Positions 46,972 through 58,647 of a DNA stretch of 64,000 nt are shown here, one piece after another. The DNA is taken from NCBI GenBank assembly GCA_959347315.1, contig OY365818.1:4440305-4504304 (forward strand). The letters are read 5' to 3'. The position numbers and the translations under genes are program-made. Origin of the DNA: Bimastos eiseni. Its lineage: Eukaryota; Annelida; Clitellata; Crassiclitellata; Lumbricidae. The notes under the pieces are model-generated. The model was not told where the DNA came from. It searched no databases and was given only the letters and a program-made list of their open reading frames with translations. How positions within the stretch are numbered: position 1 is the first letter of the stretch; every line of letters starts with the position of its first letter.

Positions 46972-49900
46972 CTATCACAATCACCCAAGCGCAACTTAGC
47001 ATTTATACAAACCGGAATAGCCTACAAATAGGCTATCTCTTAGGCACCAACTCCTCTATAAGCTCTACCAAATCGATCACCTATTTATTCATTCTGAATT
47101 TCTGAGCACTTTAGCCTAAAATTTTATAGGGTTGCGTCCCTCGAGAACTTACTTAAGAAAGCTCTAAGTTACAACCAAATAAACACAATTCAGCGATTGC
47201 ATCGTTCATCTATAGGCCTATATACTTGAAATATATTTACCTAAAACAAAAACACATTTAACTTAAATTCACTGAAATATACCTCCTTATAGACTGTGTA
47301 CTGCCTAAGACGATAACTCCAGCAAAACAGACGCAAAAGTTAAAATGTCGCAAAATCCCACGCGGCTGACTTTCGAACCTTCGCGTATACTCTGGACACC
47401 CACGCTGCCGTATGACGATAACGACGCCTTCGAAAAATATGTGCATACTGTTCACCACACACACGAGCCCACACACACACACACACGCACAAACACTCAT
47501 AGGCCCCCTACATGCAAGCATGATCAAGTCACATACATGTATACGTGCATAAGAGGAGTCATGCAAGGGCTCGATTGCAGTCTTGTAGGTATACGAAGCC
47601 TGCACAATGTGGTGTATAGGCCTACCAGAGCCTACATCCGGTGAAGAATAGATGAAATTAAACGACTCTTCCGGAAATGGTATTAAATTATAGACGGGAT
47701 CAGAATTTTTCACGCTAATTGTTAGGCACAGTAGTTATCAAAGTCTTACCATAGGCCTGCCATATAAAGTGTCCGAACGGATATAAAAGAAGATGTCTGT
47801 CTCAGGCTGCAACTACCCGCCCGCCCCTAATACGGTTCGTGGGGCCAAGGTCCAACGAAGGGTAATCGTCACCCTATACGCGCAAAGACAATGACAGTCC
47901 AAAGATCATAATGTGGTCCCGTTTGAGAGAACCAAACACGCAGTTATTTGCGTACGAAATGAAAGACTTGAATTGCTTATTGAAGTCAGCACAGACGAGC
48001 ATAAACGGAACGAGGCTCGTTTTCTTTATACGTTTCTGGTTGACCGCGAAACGCAAGGCTTTGAATATTTCTATCTAAAAATGACTGTTGCGCCCTCTTT
48101 CGATTACACAAGAAACACTGCAATATTGTGCGTATATTCCGAAGAGGGCGCTTTACTTCTTTTCTAAAAATTAAATTCTTCATTCGTTGGTCATTTTATC
48201 AAGGACATTTGCTGTCTTTGATATTTTCTAAATAGGACTATGTTGATGAAGTGCATAAAGAATAGAGCCATCGTAGTTTTTCCACTTCCCACTTTCGAAG
48301 TTGTTTGTTAAAGGTGATTGTGGTTGACCGCGCGCTCTCTTTGCTACTGTTTTAGCTGATGATTTTCTACTTCCAATCTGGGAAACACGATAGGCCTACT
48401 CTCTACTACCATGCCATCACAACCGTCAAGTTTCGTGTTCTAATCAGGGCTGTAGGAAAACCAAGCTTTATGAAAAAAAGTTTACTGTTTTTCCTGCATT
48501 AGGTTTTTCATTTCGGTATTCAAATGCATCGTGTTCTGAATCAGAATAGCTAACGACTTTTTCCAATTTGACAAATAGATTAGAGAATTGGCATTCAGAA
48601 CTACTAATTAGCTTACAAACAAACACCAATTCAAAGTTCAAATACAAGTTGTGAGTAAGTACTCACTTCTTGACTCGATTCTCGTAACTCGCACAGGCAG
48701 ACATTAAAAGCGGAAGTGATGCAAATTGTTCATCGATTTATAAACAGTTTGTTATTTTATTTGTAAAAGTAGTTCCTGTGGTAATTATCATTTTGAAATT
48801 GTTATTAGTTACAATCAATTATATTTTTATTTCTTACAAATCTGCTGTATGATAGTTCTGTACAACGCGCCCGTCTTGGCTTTAGGCGGACGACTGCCAC
48901 CTCGTAATCGCTGATGTAACCACGGATGTCATCCACACGCCAGATAACGCCAGATAAACAACTTGTTAATTTCACCCGAGACCAAATTGACCAACTTTCC
49001 ACTCCATACTTGCTATTTGTAGGCTCCAGTGGTGCTTATTAATTTGCACACAAATGTTTAGTAATATATCTGACACTTGTTTCAGCGCTGTAAAATTTGA
49101 TTTTAAAAACCTGCCTTCCGGTTTTTAATAAGCCTCAAATACCTGGAAAGTCAAAATTTTATTAAAATTGCAAATTTGTTCTGTTACTTTATTAGTTAGA
49201 TTATTTTTTGTTGTTGGCTAATTAGATGATGCTTTTGGCCTCAAGTGTATGTTTTAGCCTGCATCATGCAGTGCATAAAACTTTAAACCTAAATGAAACT
49301 TTAAAAACCTAGCAACTATCTTGTCAAGATACCTAGGTTTTCTTCCAGCCCTGATTGTTTGATGCTTTCTGATTCTACTAGTAAATCTGAACTGGTTGTG
49401 TAATTGTTAAAAAAAAAAAATTTCTGACACCTTGCATCTGGACTTGAATGTATACCAAGACCTCCTTATGAATTGTTTCATCGCAACGCAAGTTGTGTAA
49501 CCTGTATTGCGATGATACTGTGGTCAAATTGGATTCTAAAACTAATCCAGGTGTAGATAAGTATATTCCTCTACTACAATCTCATTACAAATCCCTACTC
49601 CAAATTACTTCAAGAAGAGTTATAATGCGGTTGTATGTCTGTCTGTGAACAGTTCCTCTTTATTCCATTAATCTTCTCTGGCATTTCAGTTAATAAATAA
49701 TCAAGATAGTTTGAATTGATCTTATTGTATCCTTGAAATATGTGAAGGTACTTCAGGAAAGCAGTAAGATCATTCAAAATGTCTTTAAGAGTCGTTTAAT
49801 ACAGTGGCATGGGCGGATCATTACAAGCGTCACATCATTCTTTTGCGATAGTCGAAAGATCTTATCTAAAAAAATTCTCAAAATCGAACACTTTTGGAAA

Positions 49901-50260
49901 AATGTGGAAACAAAGTTGCCGTCGGCCATGATTATTAAGAGGTAAGCCTTAAGCTCCTAGTGACATATTGTACTATTCATTTTAGGGAGTCTTTCCCAGT
50001 TCCTGATCCATTTTCACTAACATTGCAAACTTTTTCCAAACAATGCTGCAAGTTTGTTTCAAGTATAATATGTGTAATAGCAGCCGATTGTTTTTCTGAA
50101 TTTAAATTTCTCGAATACGAAAGGCACATATTCTTGCATCTATGTGTAGATGTATAGATGTGTGTAGATGTATCATCAGGTGAACTGCCAGAGAATTTAT
50201 GCTGAGTCCCTTTCCCGTAAAACTGAATGACCTTGGCCGAGAAATTGACGTTTTAACATT
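46250..50260. other. FH upstream region; start exon not found
   Basis: Contains (TA)n at 46940-46970, a CA tract at 47456-47500, and a 55-base copy of 42979-43033 at 48695-48749. A minus frame beginning MKNLIFRKEVKRPLRNIRTI at 48183 is basic like a transit peptide, but nothing links it to FH. A plus frame at 49733-49942 ends in a donor-like AAGAG|GTAAGC without a recognised domain. Confidence 0.45.
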
Positions 50261-50265
50261 TTGAA

Positions 50266-50370
50266 TAATCAATCAATCACTGTGATCTTAATATAGCGCC
50301 CCTTCAAGATATCTGCTCACTGTACTCAGAGGCGCTCCCAGTTTGACTGCGGCTGAAAAATACGGATTTA
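50266..50370 (+). repeat. Dispersed repeat with TATAGCGCCCCTTCAAG
   Basis: Contains TTAATATAGCGCCCCTTCAA and AGAGGCGCTCCCAGTTTGAC; see 41825-41955. Confidence 0.7.
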
Positions 50371-50864
50371 TAATAAGCTTATTGGTAAAGGAAATGAGGC
50401 TTAAAATTTCAGAATGTTTGGCCCAAAATGTACATACTTCTTAACGAAAATATAAGACTCAATTTGGTGGGGAATTGCCTATAAATATTCAGCCTGTACA
50501 CACCAAGCATCTTGGTTGCTAAAAGTGAAACTGTTCTCCATAGTGATTTCCCACTGGATAAATACTTTTGTCAAAATGAAATTGGACCGAGCAACGTTGC
50601 ATGCAAAGCAGCCTGTGGTAACAGATTGATGGAAAAGTTTTCAGTGACAAGGCATCTCCGTAGGTATTTTCCTATCGCTCTGATAAAGACACGAAGCAGC
50701 TGGCTTCCATGCATCGAATTTCTTGGCCATTAATTGTCCAATTTATATTGTTTTGGAAACAAATGCCACATACCAGAACCTCACCGCAGCATGCTTCATT
50801 GTTATATAAATTTTAGTATGGAATTCTTGGCATGAAGTGTTGGCTATTTTATTCTCTTAGTCTT

Positions 50865-51062
50865 GGCATAGGAGTGCAGGCGACCAGTCTTCTCCCTCGT
50901 AGTTCCATCTTCCTACCAACAGTGTGCTGTCGGTGTACTCATTATGGCAGAGCTTGGGGACACAAGTCGAGTGGAAATCTCGAACCAGATTTCTGCCTAG
51001 GCGGGGACTTGAACCCCAACCTCTCGATCGACAGTCCAGCTCACTAACCATCATACTAACCC
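50865..51062 (-). repeat. tRNA-derived SINE, family 2
   Basis: Minus strand: GTATGATGGTTAGTGAGCTGG and GGGGTTCAAGTCCCCGCCTA. Body CCACCAACAGTG-like region shared with other copies. Confidence 0.8.
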
Positions 51063-51470
51063 AACCCATACCAGTCAAAATCGAGTTCTGCTGTATAACT
51101 TTGTCTTATTGCTAAGTTAATTAACACAAGATCACCACAGTTCAATGGTTGTTGTAATCTTAGGATGAAGCACTGTGCACTGTACTTCCTATGCAGGTTT
51201 GGAGCACCATTAGTTGATGCCTTGTGATTTAGATGCTAAAGCAATGGAAATCGCTAAAATTTGCACCGGTGCATGCTTTGGAGGGGCTCAGAAAACGTGC
51301 TACTCATACAGAAATGTTTATAATACATTGGGTGCAGTCATAATTGGGTTCGAGCAGAACCGCCTGTAGTCTCATCTATATTGTGCGAGACTTCGTTTAA
51401 CAGTGATTTGAAAAGACTTTCCTGTTTACGGTGTTATTGTCTTTCGTTGTAGTTAAAGATACTCGATCCG

Positions 51471-51562
51471 ATGCCTGTCTACTGCTCAGCTGCCAACTGT
51501 TATTCTAACAGTAGACTTAATGAAGGAATGCACTTCTATCGATTTCCTAAAGAGAGAGAAAG
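51471..51562 (+). CDS. THAP exon 1: N-terminal half of domain 1, with start codon
   Basis: ATG at 51471 starts MPVYCSAANCYSNSRLNEGM then HFYRFPKERE. C5, C10 and P26 sit exactly where THAP proteins have their first two zinc ligands and invariant proline. Starting Met-Pro-x-x-Cys is typical of THAP N-termini, which supports this start. Donor AG|GTGACC, phase 2. Confidence 0.9.
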
Positions 51563-53850
51563 GTGACCTATGCATGAACCTTGATACAGGGCTGTACCGA
51601 GCTATAATTGCGCCCTTTGCCCAGCATCAATCTGGCGCCACCACATTTTGAAAATAGTGCATTTTATGGAATAATAAGTTATTCCATTCTGAAATTTGCA
51701 CCCTTTCCATATTTGCACCCTGGGCTACGGCTGCACTGGCTCCTCCTCGGTATGGCCCTGCCTTGATACAATGTTGATTAGAATTATTGAGAAATGTCCA
51801 GATTTCTTTTGACACATGTCATGCAATTATAGAAATAAAATGTTGATATGATGTGCATTAAAATATATGTTTAACAATAATCATAATCAAAATTTGGTAT
51901 GTGAGTGGGTTTAGTTAATTTTGACGAAAACTCTGTTTTGTATCTGATCACGATATTTGAATTCAATTCTTATAAAACTTCTGTTATGCCTAGTAGAGGA
52001 GCCAAGGTTATTAAAAAGCTATGTAGCTTTTCTAATCTATTGCATTGTATGTATGGGTTCATGACTGTAACTATAATACTTGTACTGTGCAATTGACTTT
52101 ATATTTTTGATTTACATATTTTGTAACTGACTGCGGTTTGACATTCAGACACATTAAACGAATATATACAATAAACGTCAGCAATTTAACGCAAAAAGTC
52201 ACTTGAAACTATTTATATCAGTTGCTTTAAAAGCTCTTGAGTGGTGTTTACAGTTTTCTCATAGACGGGCTTTGAATTAGCGCTAGCATGCATTCAGATC
52301 GGTTCCTCTAATTTTGTTGCTTCATCCTGATTTTAGGTGCTTACTTTGGGCCCAGGCATCGGGCAGATTAGATCTGTACGAAAGAGGTGCGAGCCATCTC
52401 TACAACAACTTCTCACTGTGTGAGTGCCATTTTGAACCGAATCAGTTCATGAACGACAAGAAGAAAAGACTGATATGGAAGGCGATACCCACGATCTTCG
52501 AGATTCCCAAATCTGCCGCGAGAGTCAGAAGAAAGAAGACGAGGACTCGGAGGGCGACGGCGACCGCTAGACGTCGTGTCGTGACATGTATGGATACGAC
52601 CGGTGACGATGATGCTGAGGAGGAGGAGGAGGATGACGATGATGAATTGCAGTTTGGTGACAGGCAGAGATTGACAAAGGTTTGTGATGATGTTGATTTC
52701 ACCAAAGTCTTTTTTATCCTTTAACGATGAGCTGCGTAGGTTTCCCCAAGGACCTACTATGCTCAAGACTGGAAACTCTTCGTAATGTCACTAGTTTTTG
52801 GGCAATTATCTTGAACAAGAAGTTTTCACATTTTTTGACGTAACAAACTGATTCATTGACTTTAGTTATGAAGATAAATTGACAAAAATTTATTAAAGCA
52901 AAATTTAAAAAATGTCTTTGGAGGCTTAAACATCATATTTTCAAATAGAAGCAAAATTTAGATTGGGGCGACATCTATGTTTAGGAGTAAAATGTGTATA
53001 GTGTACATGGAAATTTGAAGAGTAACCATTCCTCTAATTTATATTCCTTGGGTTTTCCAAAGCACATGAGTAAATGCTCGTCATTACGGGGTTAAAATGT
53101 GGTTCGTTTGAGCACATGTTATTGTTCAACTGTTGATATCGTGTGGATTCCAGCATTTCTTCAGCGCTAGAAGATGAACTCCTTGATGCACAACATTTTT
53201 CCGATGTCATTGTTCTTGATATTCTTATTATTATTGCACTTTATAAATTAGTCATTTATTACACACTATTGTGTGATGGCGGAACATTTAATTGAAGGTG
53301 CTGATCAGCCGTGAGGGAAGGACTTGCTCAAGGTCCCCATGCACTGACCGTCTTAGGGAGGAGGATTAAACCTATGTCCTCACTGCATTGCAAAGCAAAT
53401 CCTCTTATAAATAGACTACTGTGTGTCACTAAGATGTGACACTTCGAGACTGACTTAGTAGGGTTTTCTGCTCTGCTTTTGAAGAGTTGAATGATGTTTT
53501 CGACAGATTACATAGATATTTCTTATGAATCTTTGGAGAGGAAAACTGAAGTCTGTCACAGGGTTTTGAAATTGACATGTGTACTGGTTATAAAGGCATG
53601 CAGTTTATTCCTTCGAAGTGATCTTGAACCATGCTGAACTCACGGTTCCTTTCAAAACACAGCTCTGTGCAATCAGTCAGCCTCCCAACCAAAGACGATA
53701 GGTGCTTTATTCCAAGAATTTTGTACAAATTTAAAGCTATCAATAAAGCTGCAACGAAAAGATAAATTAGAATTGAACAGAACTCGGACCCTATACAACC
53801 GATTTTCACCTGTAACTAACTGCAATGTGTCAGTTTGTGATGGTTTGTCA

Positions 53851-53907
<57 letters not shown>

Positions 53908-56170
53908 GTGTGTGTGTGTCTCTTGTCTGTTTTAAAAGCTTGATGTTTTGTCGAGCGAAGATTGCGTGAATAAATGAATGATTGACCGATTTAATCGACT
54001 AGTGAATTGTGGTATAGGAGGAGGATAGTTTGTTTCCATGGTGTATATTCTTACCATTGTAGGGTGAATGCATTGACCTGCCAGGGTACTGCTCGGCACC
54101 CAGTTGTACGACCGAAGCTAAAGTGGATTTTCGAATGCATTTTTTTCGGTTTCCAAAGGACGAAGACAGGTGAATCACTGCTTGAATTGATTCATGAATA
54201 ATGTTTATCACAGGTTCTGATTATAAACACTAACTGATAAACATAGTAATATTGCATTTTTAACAATAGCCATTATCATTAATGGTTATACTTTGATTAT
54301 CGATTATCCAAGTTGGATCTGGTTTTCCAAATTTTGAGCTCAAGTAGTGCTGGCTAGGCTGCTCTCCATATGTTTCCACAAAAATTTGAGCTGAGTTCTT
54401 GTTTCCCAGTATAAAAGACATGTGATATCATATAAAAGGCATGTGATGTCATTTAACAGACATGTGTTATCATATATATGACATGTGATGTCATATACGA
54501 CATGTGATATCATATAGAAGATATGTGATATCATATATAAAAGACATGTGATATCATATAAAGACACGTTATGTCACAGCAGGACGATACACGACTTTCA
54601 GTTTTGATCTGGTTTGAATTTCAGATGCAAGATCTGGATTCGTAATAGTCAGCGTTTTGACCTGTCTGACAAAGACACCGACTTTGTAAACACAAACTGC
54701 CGACTCTGCGAACGACATTTCGAGGAGACGCAGTTCATGAACAGGGACTCGAGATCACGGCTCATCTGGAAAGCTGTGCCCACACTCTTTGATTTTCCCG
54801 AGATAGCAGACCTAGTATGTATAAAAAGACGAAATGCAGTTGAATCAAGCTCGAATGTGTGTTTGAAAAGAAGAAGTTTCGACATTTTGGAAGGATCGTC
54901 AGTTGAATTAAGTATAGAGGGACCATTAATTTTAAAAAATTCCTTTGTGATAGTGGCTCGAGGAGCATATTTGGGAAGGTTGGTTGTTGGAGAAGTAATT
55001 TGTTAGGTTTTATTTTGTAGATTACCTGGAAAGTAGAACAAGGTGGGGTGAGCAGCCTGTTGTCACATGCAACTATTTGTTATCAATGGACTCCTAGGGG
55101 GATTTTGTCCATGAAAAGTCTTGTTGATGATGGTGACTAACATTAATGATAAGAAGTGTCATCCTTGGTTTGAATTTGCTATCACTCGAGGGCAACCGAC
55201 ATTCCAATGGTTTGTCAAACTCTTATAACTTGGTTACAATGGTTGGTTTAAATGGTTGGTTACAGTTATGGACCTACAAAGATGTGTTATCAGATTCAAA
55301 AATGATAGGCCCTTTTAATAATAAAAATTATTGATGTTTTTTTAAATTCTGTTGATTAACTTAATTTTTTGCTTTATTGATTTTAAGCAGCAGAAACGTT
55401 ACTAGGCCTACATAGAGATTTTTATAACGGTAATGGTATGCATGTGTTATGAAGCACGCTTTACATGAACATCAAACTTGCACTCTCTGATTTAATTCGA
55501 TTTGAATTCGAAGTTTTTCCTTGATTTCATTCAAGATTTGATCGACTGAGCATATTTGATTGATAGGTTCACAGTTAAAAAAATTGCCCATGGGGGGAGG
55601 GAAACAAATGTGTTACATTTGGCAATAGAATTTGCCTGTGGAAATCTGTGACCTGCCACTCAATAAATGCTTTAGCAGTTGAGTATGTCCAAGGGATGGT
55701 TAGTGATTTCTAACTAACAATTAAATAGGTATAGGTGAGGCCATATTTTCCAGAAACTATATATATCTTCATCTGTCTGTAATTTTTTCAGTACTGAGGG
55801 TTCATTCGTAGTTTAGGTTTTAAGAGATGAATATTAATTAGTTAATATTAACTAGCGTCTTAATTACTAACGTATCTTTTAGACATATATTCACTCTGTA
55901 TTGGAATTATTGTAGACTTATTAATGTAATAAATATAAATTATCTAGTTCATTTATTATCTGTGAATATGACTTTATATTTTAGTCTGGAACTAATTCAG
56001 TGGTGTTTATTTCTTGTAGAAAATCATATACGAGTCTACGCACGTAGGAAGTAGTTTTTCACAACAAGCCCTGCCATCAGTTCGCTCACTCGTACAGTCG
56101 GCTAAACAGCTCGGCATGCAGGATGGGATGGCCGAGTTTTTTGAAGATCAGCTTCAAAAGTGCCTTGAAG
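51471..56170 (+). CDS. Tandem THAP-domain protein, five exons (may continue into DTD2)
   Basis: THAP domains are C2CH zinc-coordinating DNA-binding modules. Exons 51471-51562, 52337-52679, 54063-54169, 54625-54814 and 56020-56170 join in phase 2, 0, 2, 0. Domain 1 (residues 1-85): MPVYCSAANC, FRFPK-like RFPKERE, W35, LCECHF and AIPTIF, so C5, C10, C59 and H62 are the zinc ligands. Domain 2 (about 153-236): YCSAPSC, RFPKDED, W185, LCERHF, AVPTLF, with C155, C160, C209 and H212. Between them lies a basic then acidic linker (RVRRKKTRTRR; DDDAEEEEEDDDDE). Exon 5 (KIIYESTHVGSSFSQQALPS and on) has no family I recognise. If exon 5 is read through, it ends at TGA 56211-56213 after LEGKGSGFFQKHAICF. 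If its GTAAAG donor is used, the frame can continue into the DTD2 exons. Confidence 0.85.
51587..51760. mobile_element. hAT MITE (CAGGGCTGTACCGAG family), copy 2
   Basis: Exact target duplication ccttgata at 51579-51586 and 51761-51768. Ends CAGGGCTGTACCGAG and CTCGGTATGGCCCTG. 174 bases, 25 bases after the first THAP exon. Confidence 0.94.
52337..52679 (+). CDS. THAP exon 2: second half of domain 1 plus charged linker
   Basis: Acceptor TTTTAG, then G completes AGG (Arg). It reads CLLWAQASGRLDLYERGASH, YNNFSLCECHFEPNQFMND, RLIWKAIPTIFEIP, which is the second zinc pair and the AVPTIF-like box, followed by a basic cluster and an acidic run. I end it at LTK before GTTTGT (52680), which keeps phase 0. 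Without splicing the frame would stop at 52724. Confidence 0.88.
53308..53405 (-). repeat. SINE-core fragment
   Basis: GGAAGGACTTGCTCAAGGTCC is shared with family 1 and with 37322-37345, but the flanking sequence differs. Confidence 0.6.
53850..53918. repeat. AT/GT microsatellite
   Basis: (AT)n then (GT)5, in the intron between the THAP domains. Confidence 0.9.
54063..54169 (+). CDS. THAP exon 3: N-terminal half of domain 2
   Basis: Acceptor CCATTGTAG. Phase 0 reading is GECIDLPGYCSAPSCTTEAK then VDFRMHFFRFPKDED. C-x4-C and RFPK repeat the pattern of exon 1. Ends AG|GTGAAT in phase 2, the same intron position as in domain 1. There is no in-frame Met before the first Cys pair, so the domain is internal. 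Confidence 0.88.
54410..54572. repeat. GACATGTGATATCATATA minisatellite
   Basis: Seven units of 21-23 bases in the intron splitting THAP domain 2, ending 50 bases before exon 4. Confidence 0.88.
54625..54814 (+). CDS. THAP exon 4: second half of domain 2
   Basis: Acceptor TTTCAG, A completes AGA (Arg). Reads CKIWIRNSQRFDLSDKDTDF, VNTNCRLCERHFEETQFMN, RLIWKAVPTLFDFPEIADL. C-x2-H and AVPTLF are intact. The donor CTA|GTATGT gives phase 0. The open frame runs on to 55006 if unspliced, but that extension looks less protein-like. Confidence 0.87.
54815..56019 (+). other. Intron between THAP exons 4 and 5
   Basis: Unique AT-rich sequence, no repeats recognised. Confidence 0.6.
56020..56170 (+). 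CDS. Exon 5 of the THAP gene, unknown domain
   Basis: Acceptor TTTATTTCTTGTAG, phase 0 in and phase 1 out (GAAG|GTAAAG). Encodes about 50 residues: KIIYESTHVGSSFSQQALPS, VRSLVQSAKQLGMQDGMAEF, FEDQLQKCLE. The second half looks helical and acidic. Both borders fit the neighbouring exon phase, which is the main support. I recognise no family. Confidence 0.65.
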
Positions 56171-57120
56171 GTAAAGGATCCGGCTTCTTTCAGAAACATG
56201 CCATATGTTTTTGAGGACGGCTGCGACAGAGAAGCAGATGTAACTGAAAATCTTTTTATGCAAATTTTTTTGTCATAATGAGTTTCTTTGTCTTCTTGTC
56301 TCTTGGAACTTTGACAATGAGCTACAGTGACTTGGAAATCAATACAGATTGTCGTTAAAGCTTTCAGGCAATTTGTCGTGGAGATTTGTCAGTTTGTGCA
56401 ATTTCATTTAAGTTTGTATAGTGTGAATTTTGTTTGTGGTTTTGATTTTATAATTGCATGTTTGTATAGTTCATTGTTTTTTAAGAAATCTAGTTCATAA
56501 TCAGTTCTGCTGAATTAAATAACCGATGGGTGTAGCATTATACATAGGTGTTGTAAATTGGTCGTTGTGCTCAAAAAATGCTATTGTCATTACAAAATGT
56601 CATGATTTACACAAGTGCTGTGCAATTTAAAAAAAATTGCAGCATGTTTGACATTATTATTATTATTATTATTATTATATCACTATTTTGATGAAAAGTA
56701 CACCAGGAACTTAAATACTATTTAAAAGAGATCGAAATATCTTTAATAGCCATTCGCCACTATTCGAATGTAATTGGGGTTTAATGGAAATTATAATATT
56801 GGAGTTGACCTCAGAATTAGGGCTAAATGTATGTTGTTCAAGGCAGGGTGAGACCAAGTTTAGAGCACATTTGCAGTCTCAAAGGAATGGTTGACAAGGC
56901 TTCAGAGGATTCTGTGATAAGTCCAATCTTTTTTGTGGAGTAAACAGAGCTTCTGATGTGTGTATGAATTTTGAGCCTATTTGGAGTGTTTTTAAGTTAT
57001 ATTCACACTGAAGACTTGGGATACATATACCGGAATTGTGTTTTTATGACCGCATTGTTATGGCTGTTGCTAAAGAGCTGAACTGAAGCCTTAGAAGAAT
57101 GCTGTGTCATTATTAATCTC

Positions 57121-57238
57121 TTAATTAATTAACCTAATGAGCATTAGGCACACCTTTAACGGTGACTACACATTGTTGGTCACTGTGTGTAGTCACATAT
57201 AAAGGTGTGTCTATTGCTCAATAAGTTAATTAATGAGG
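57121..57238. mobile_element. Foldback element
   Basis: TTAATTAACCTAATGAGCATT and GGTGACTACACA pair with TGTGTAGTCACATA and TCAATAAGTTAATTAA around a short loop; arms about 48 bases, imperfect. Confidence 0.75.
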
Positions 57239-57324
57239 TGACTTATGGAGACCGGTTAAATATGGACAGGTGTGGATAAGTTCTAACCATAGCCTTTCAA
57301 GTAGAATTGTTTCCATGCAGATTC

Positions 57325-57420
57325 ATTCATTCATTACGGAAATTTATATCGCGCCCCTTTAAGGTTACTACTCAGAAGCGCTCCCAACCCAATCCCACCC
57401 CGGCTGAACAGAACGGTCTT
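57325..57420 (+). repeat. Dispersed repeat with TATCGCGCCCCTTTAAG
   Basis: See 41825-41955. Confidence 0.65.
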
Positions 57421-57714
57421 AAGGGCCGGCTACTATAAAATGCATCAAATGTAGACGATTTGTCGTGGGCTTTGACTTGTAGTTTTCCATCGGTGAGTGT
57501 AATATCTCTAATTGACGCCTAAGAAAGGTGCCTGATTTTGCATTGTGAATTAGCCAACCTTCGTATGACGTATTAAATTGGCCCGCCTTCGTGTGACGGG
57601 CTGAAAATTGTTGTGGCGTAAATGATATTTTCCAGCAGTTTTGGCAATTCGAAAGTAAGAATGTCATATTTAGACCCATGTTTAATGGGATCCATGTCTA
57701 ATTTGTTCCAAGGA

Positions 57715-57985
57715 TGATTAGCTCCAATTCTTATTAGACCCAAGTCTAATTATACGCAAGTCTAATTAGATCCAAGTCCAATTAGATCCAAGTCTAATTA
57801 GATCCGAATCTAATTGGATCCAACTCTAATGAGATCCAAGTGTAATTGAATCCAAATCTAAGTAGATCCTAATATGATTATATCTATCTCTAATTAGATT
57901 TAACGCTAATTAGATTAAACTCTCATTAAAGACAACTCTAATATTCGATCCAACCCCAATATTAAAGATCCAACTCTAATCTAAA
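57715..57985. repeat. 16-bp minisatellite AGATCCAAGTCTAATT
   Basis: About 15 degenerate units, lying between the THAP exon 5 and the DTD2 exon 1. Confidence 0.9.
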
Positions 57986-58160
57986 ATTGATGCGTGCACA
58001 AGAGTCTGTGATGGAATAACTATGTTCCAGATTTGTTTGCCATCATTGCACTTAAGTCCCTCTGCCCGTTGTCCGCATTTAGGTTACCCCATCCTACCTC
58101 CCTCTTTGTGGATGACATCCATACCATAATTCAACCTGGTAACGGAATCACGTATAAACA

Positions 58161-58215
58161 ACTTGACGGAGGGTTGTTGCAGATGATGATCATCTGCAAC
58201 AACCCTCCGTCAAGT
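58161..58215. other. Perfect 55-bp palindrome (27-bp arms, 1-base spacer)
   Basis: ACTTGACGGAGGGTTGTTGC AGATGAT, then G, then the exact reverse complement. No mismatches. Followed by a GAT-rich tract (58216-58252). Confidence 0.96.
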
Positions 58216-58273
58216 GACGATGATGATGACGATAATGATGATGATGATGATACTGCCACGCTGGTCATATTCA

Positions 58274-58311
58274 TGTTCGTCTAGACGACGACGAGGGTAC
58301 AATGAGTTCCG
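58274..58311 (+). pseudogene. Duplicated start of DTD2 exon 1
   Basis: TGTTCGTCTAGACGACGACG and AGGGTACAATGAGTTCCG repeat 58637-58677 with one ACG missing. The copy includes the acceptor and ATG, then diverges. Its frame continues to a TAA near 58465, without DTD2 motifs. Confidence 0.9.
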
Positions 58312-58647
58312 TGGAAATAATTATTGTGTCACTCTGCAAAAAAATAAAAATCGGTTTGATACATTTAAAGTCATTTATATTATTAATGTCACTCAAATTA
58401 TTTTGTCAACAAGCTTGTTATCAATCATTTACATATCTTCAGGAATCAGGAATGTCTTTTAGTCTATAAAAAGAAAAAAATTAAGAAGAATTCATCGTTC
58501 TATTCATTACGTCCTAATGTTTCATTGTACAAACTCTAGCTTTGATCACTTGGTGATGCAACAATTATTTCCACCGCTGTATTTCATGTATGTAGGTATG
58601 GGTGTTATGCATGGGCGATTACTTTATGTTATGCTTTGTTCGTCTAG

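Noticed and set aside
47986..48183. Basic peptide MKNLIFRKEVKRPLRN as FH transit peptide
   Set aside because: Composition fits, but there is no donor with a phase that can be tied to the 46175-46248 exon.
54815..55006. Continuation of THAP exon 4 after AVPTLF
   Set aside because: Lies after a GTATGT donor with matching phase to exon 5; composition less protein-like. Kept as an alternative only.
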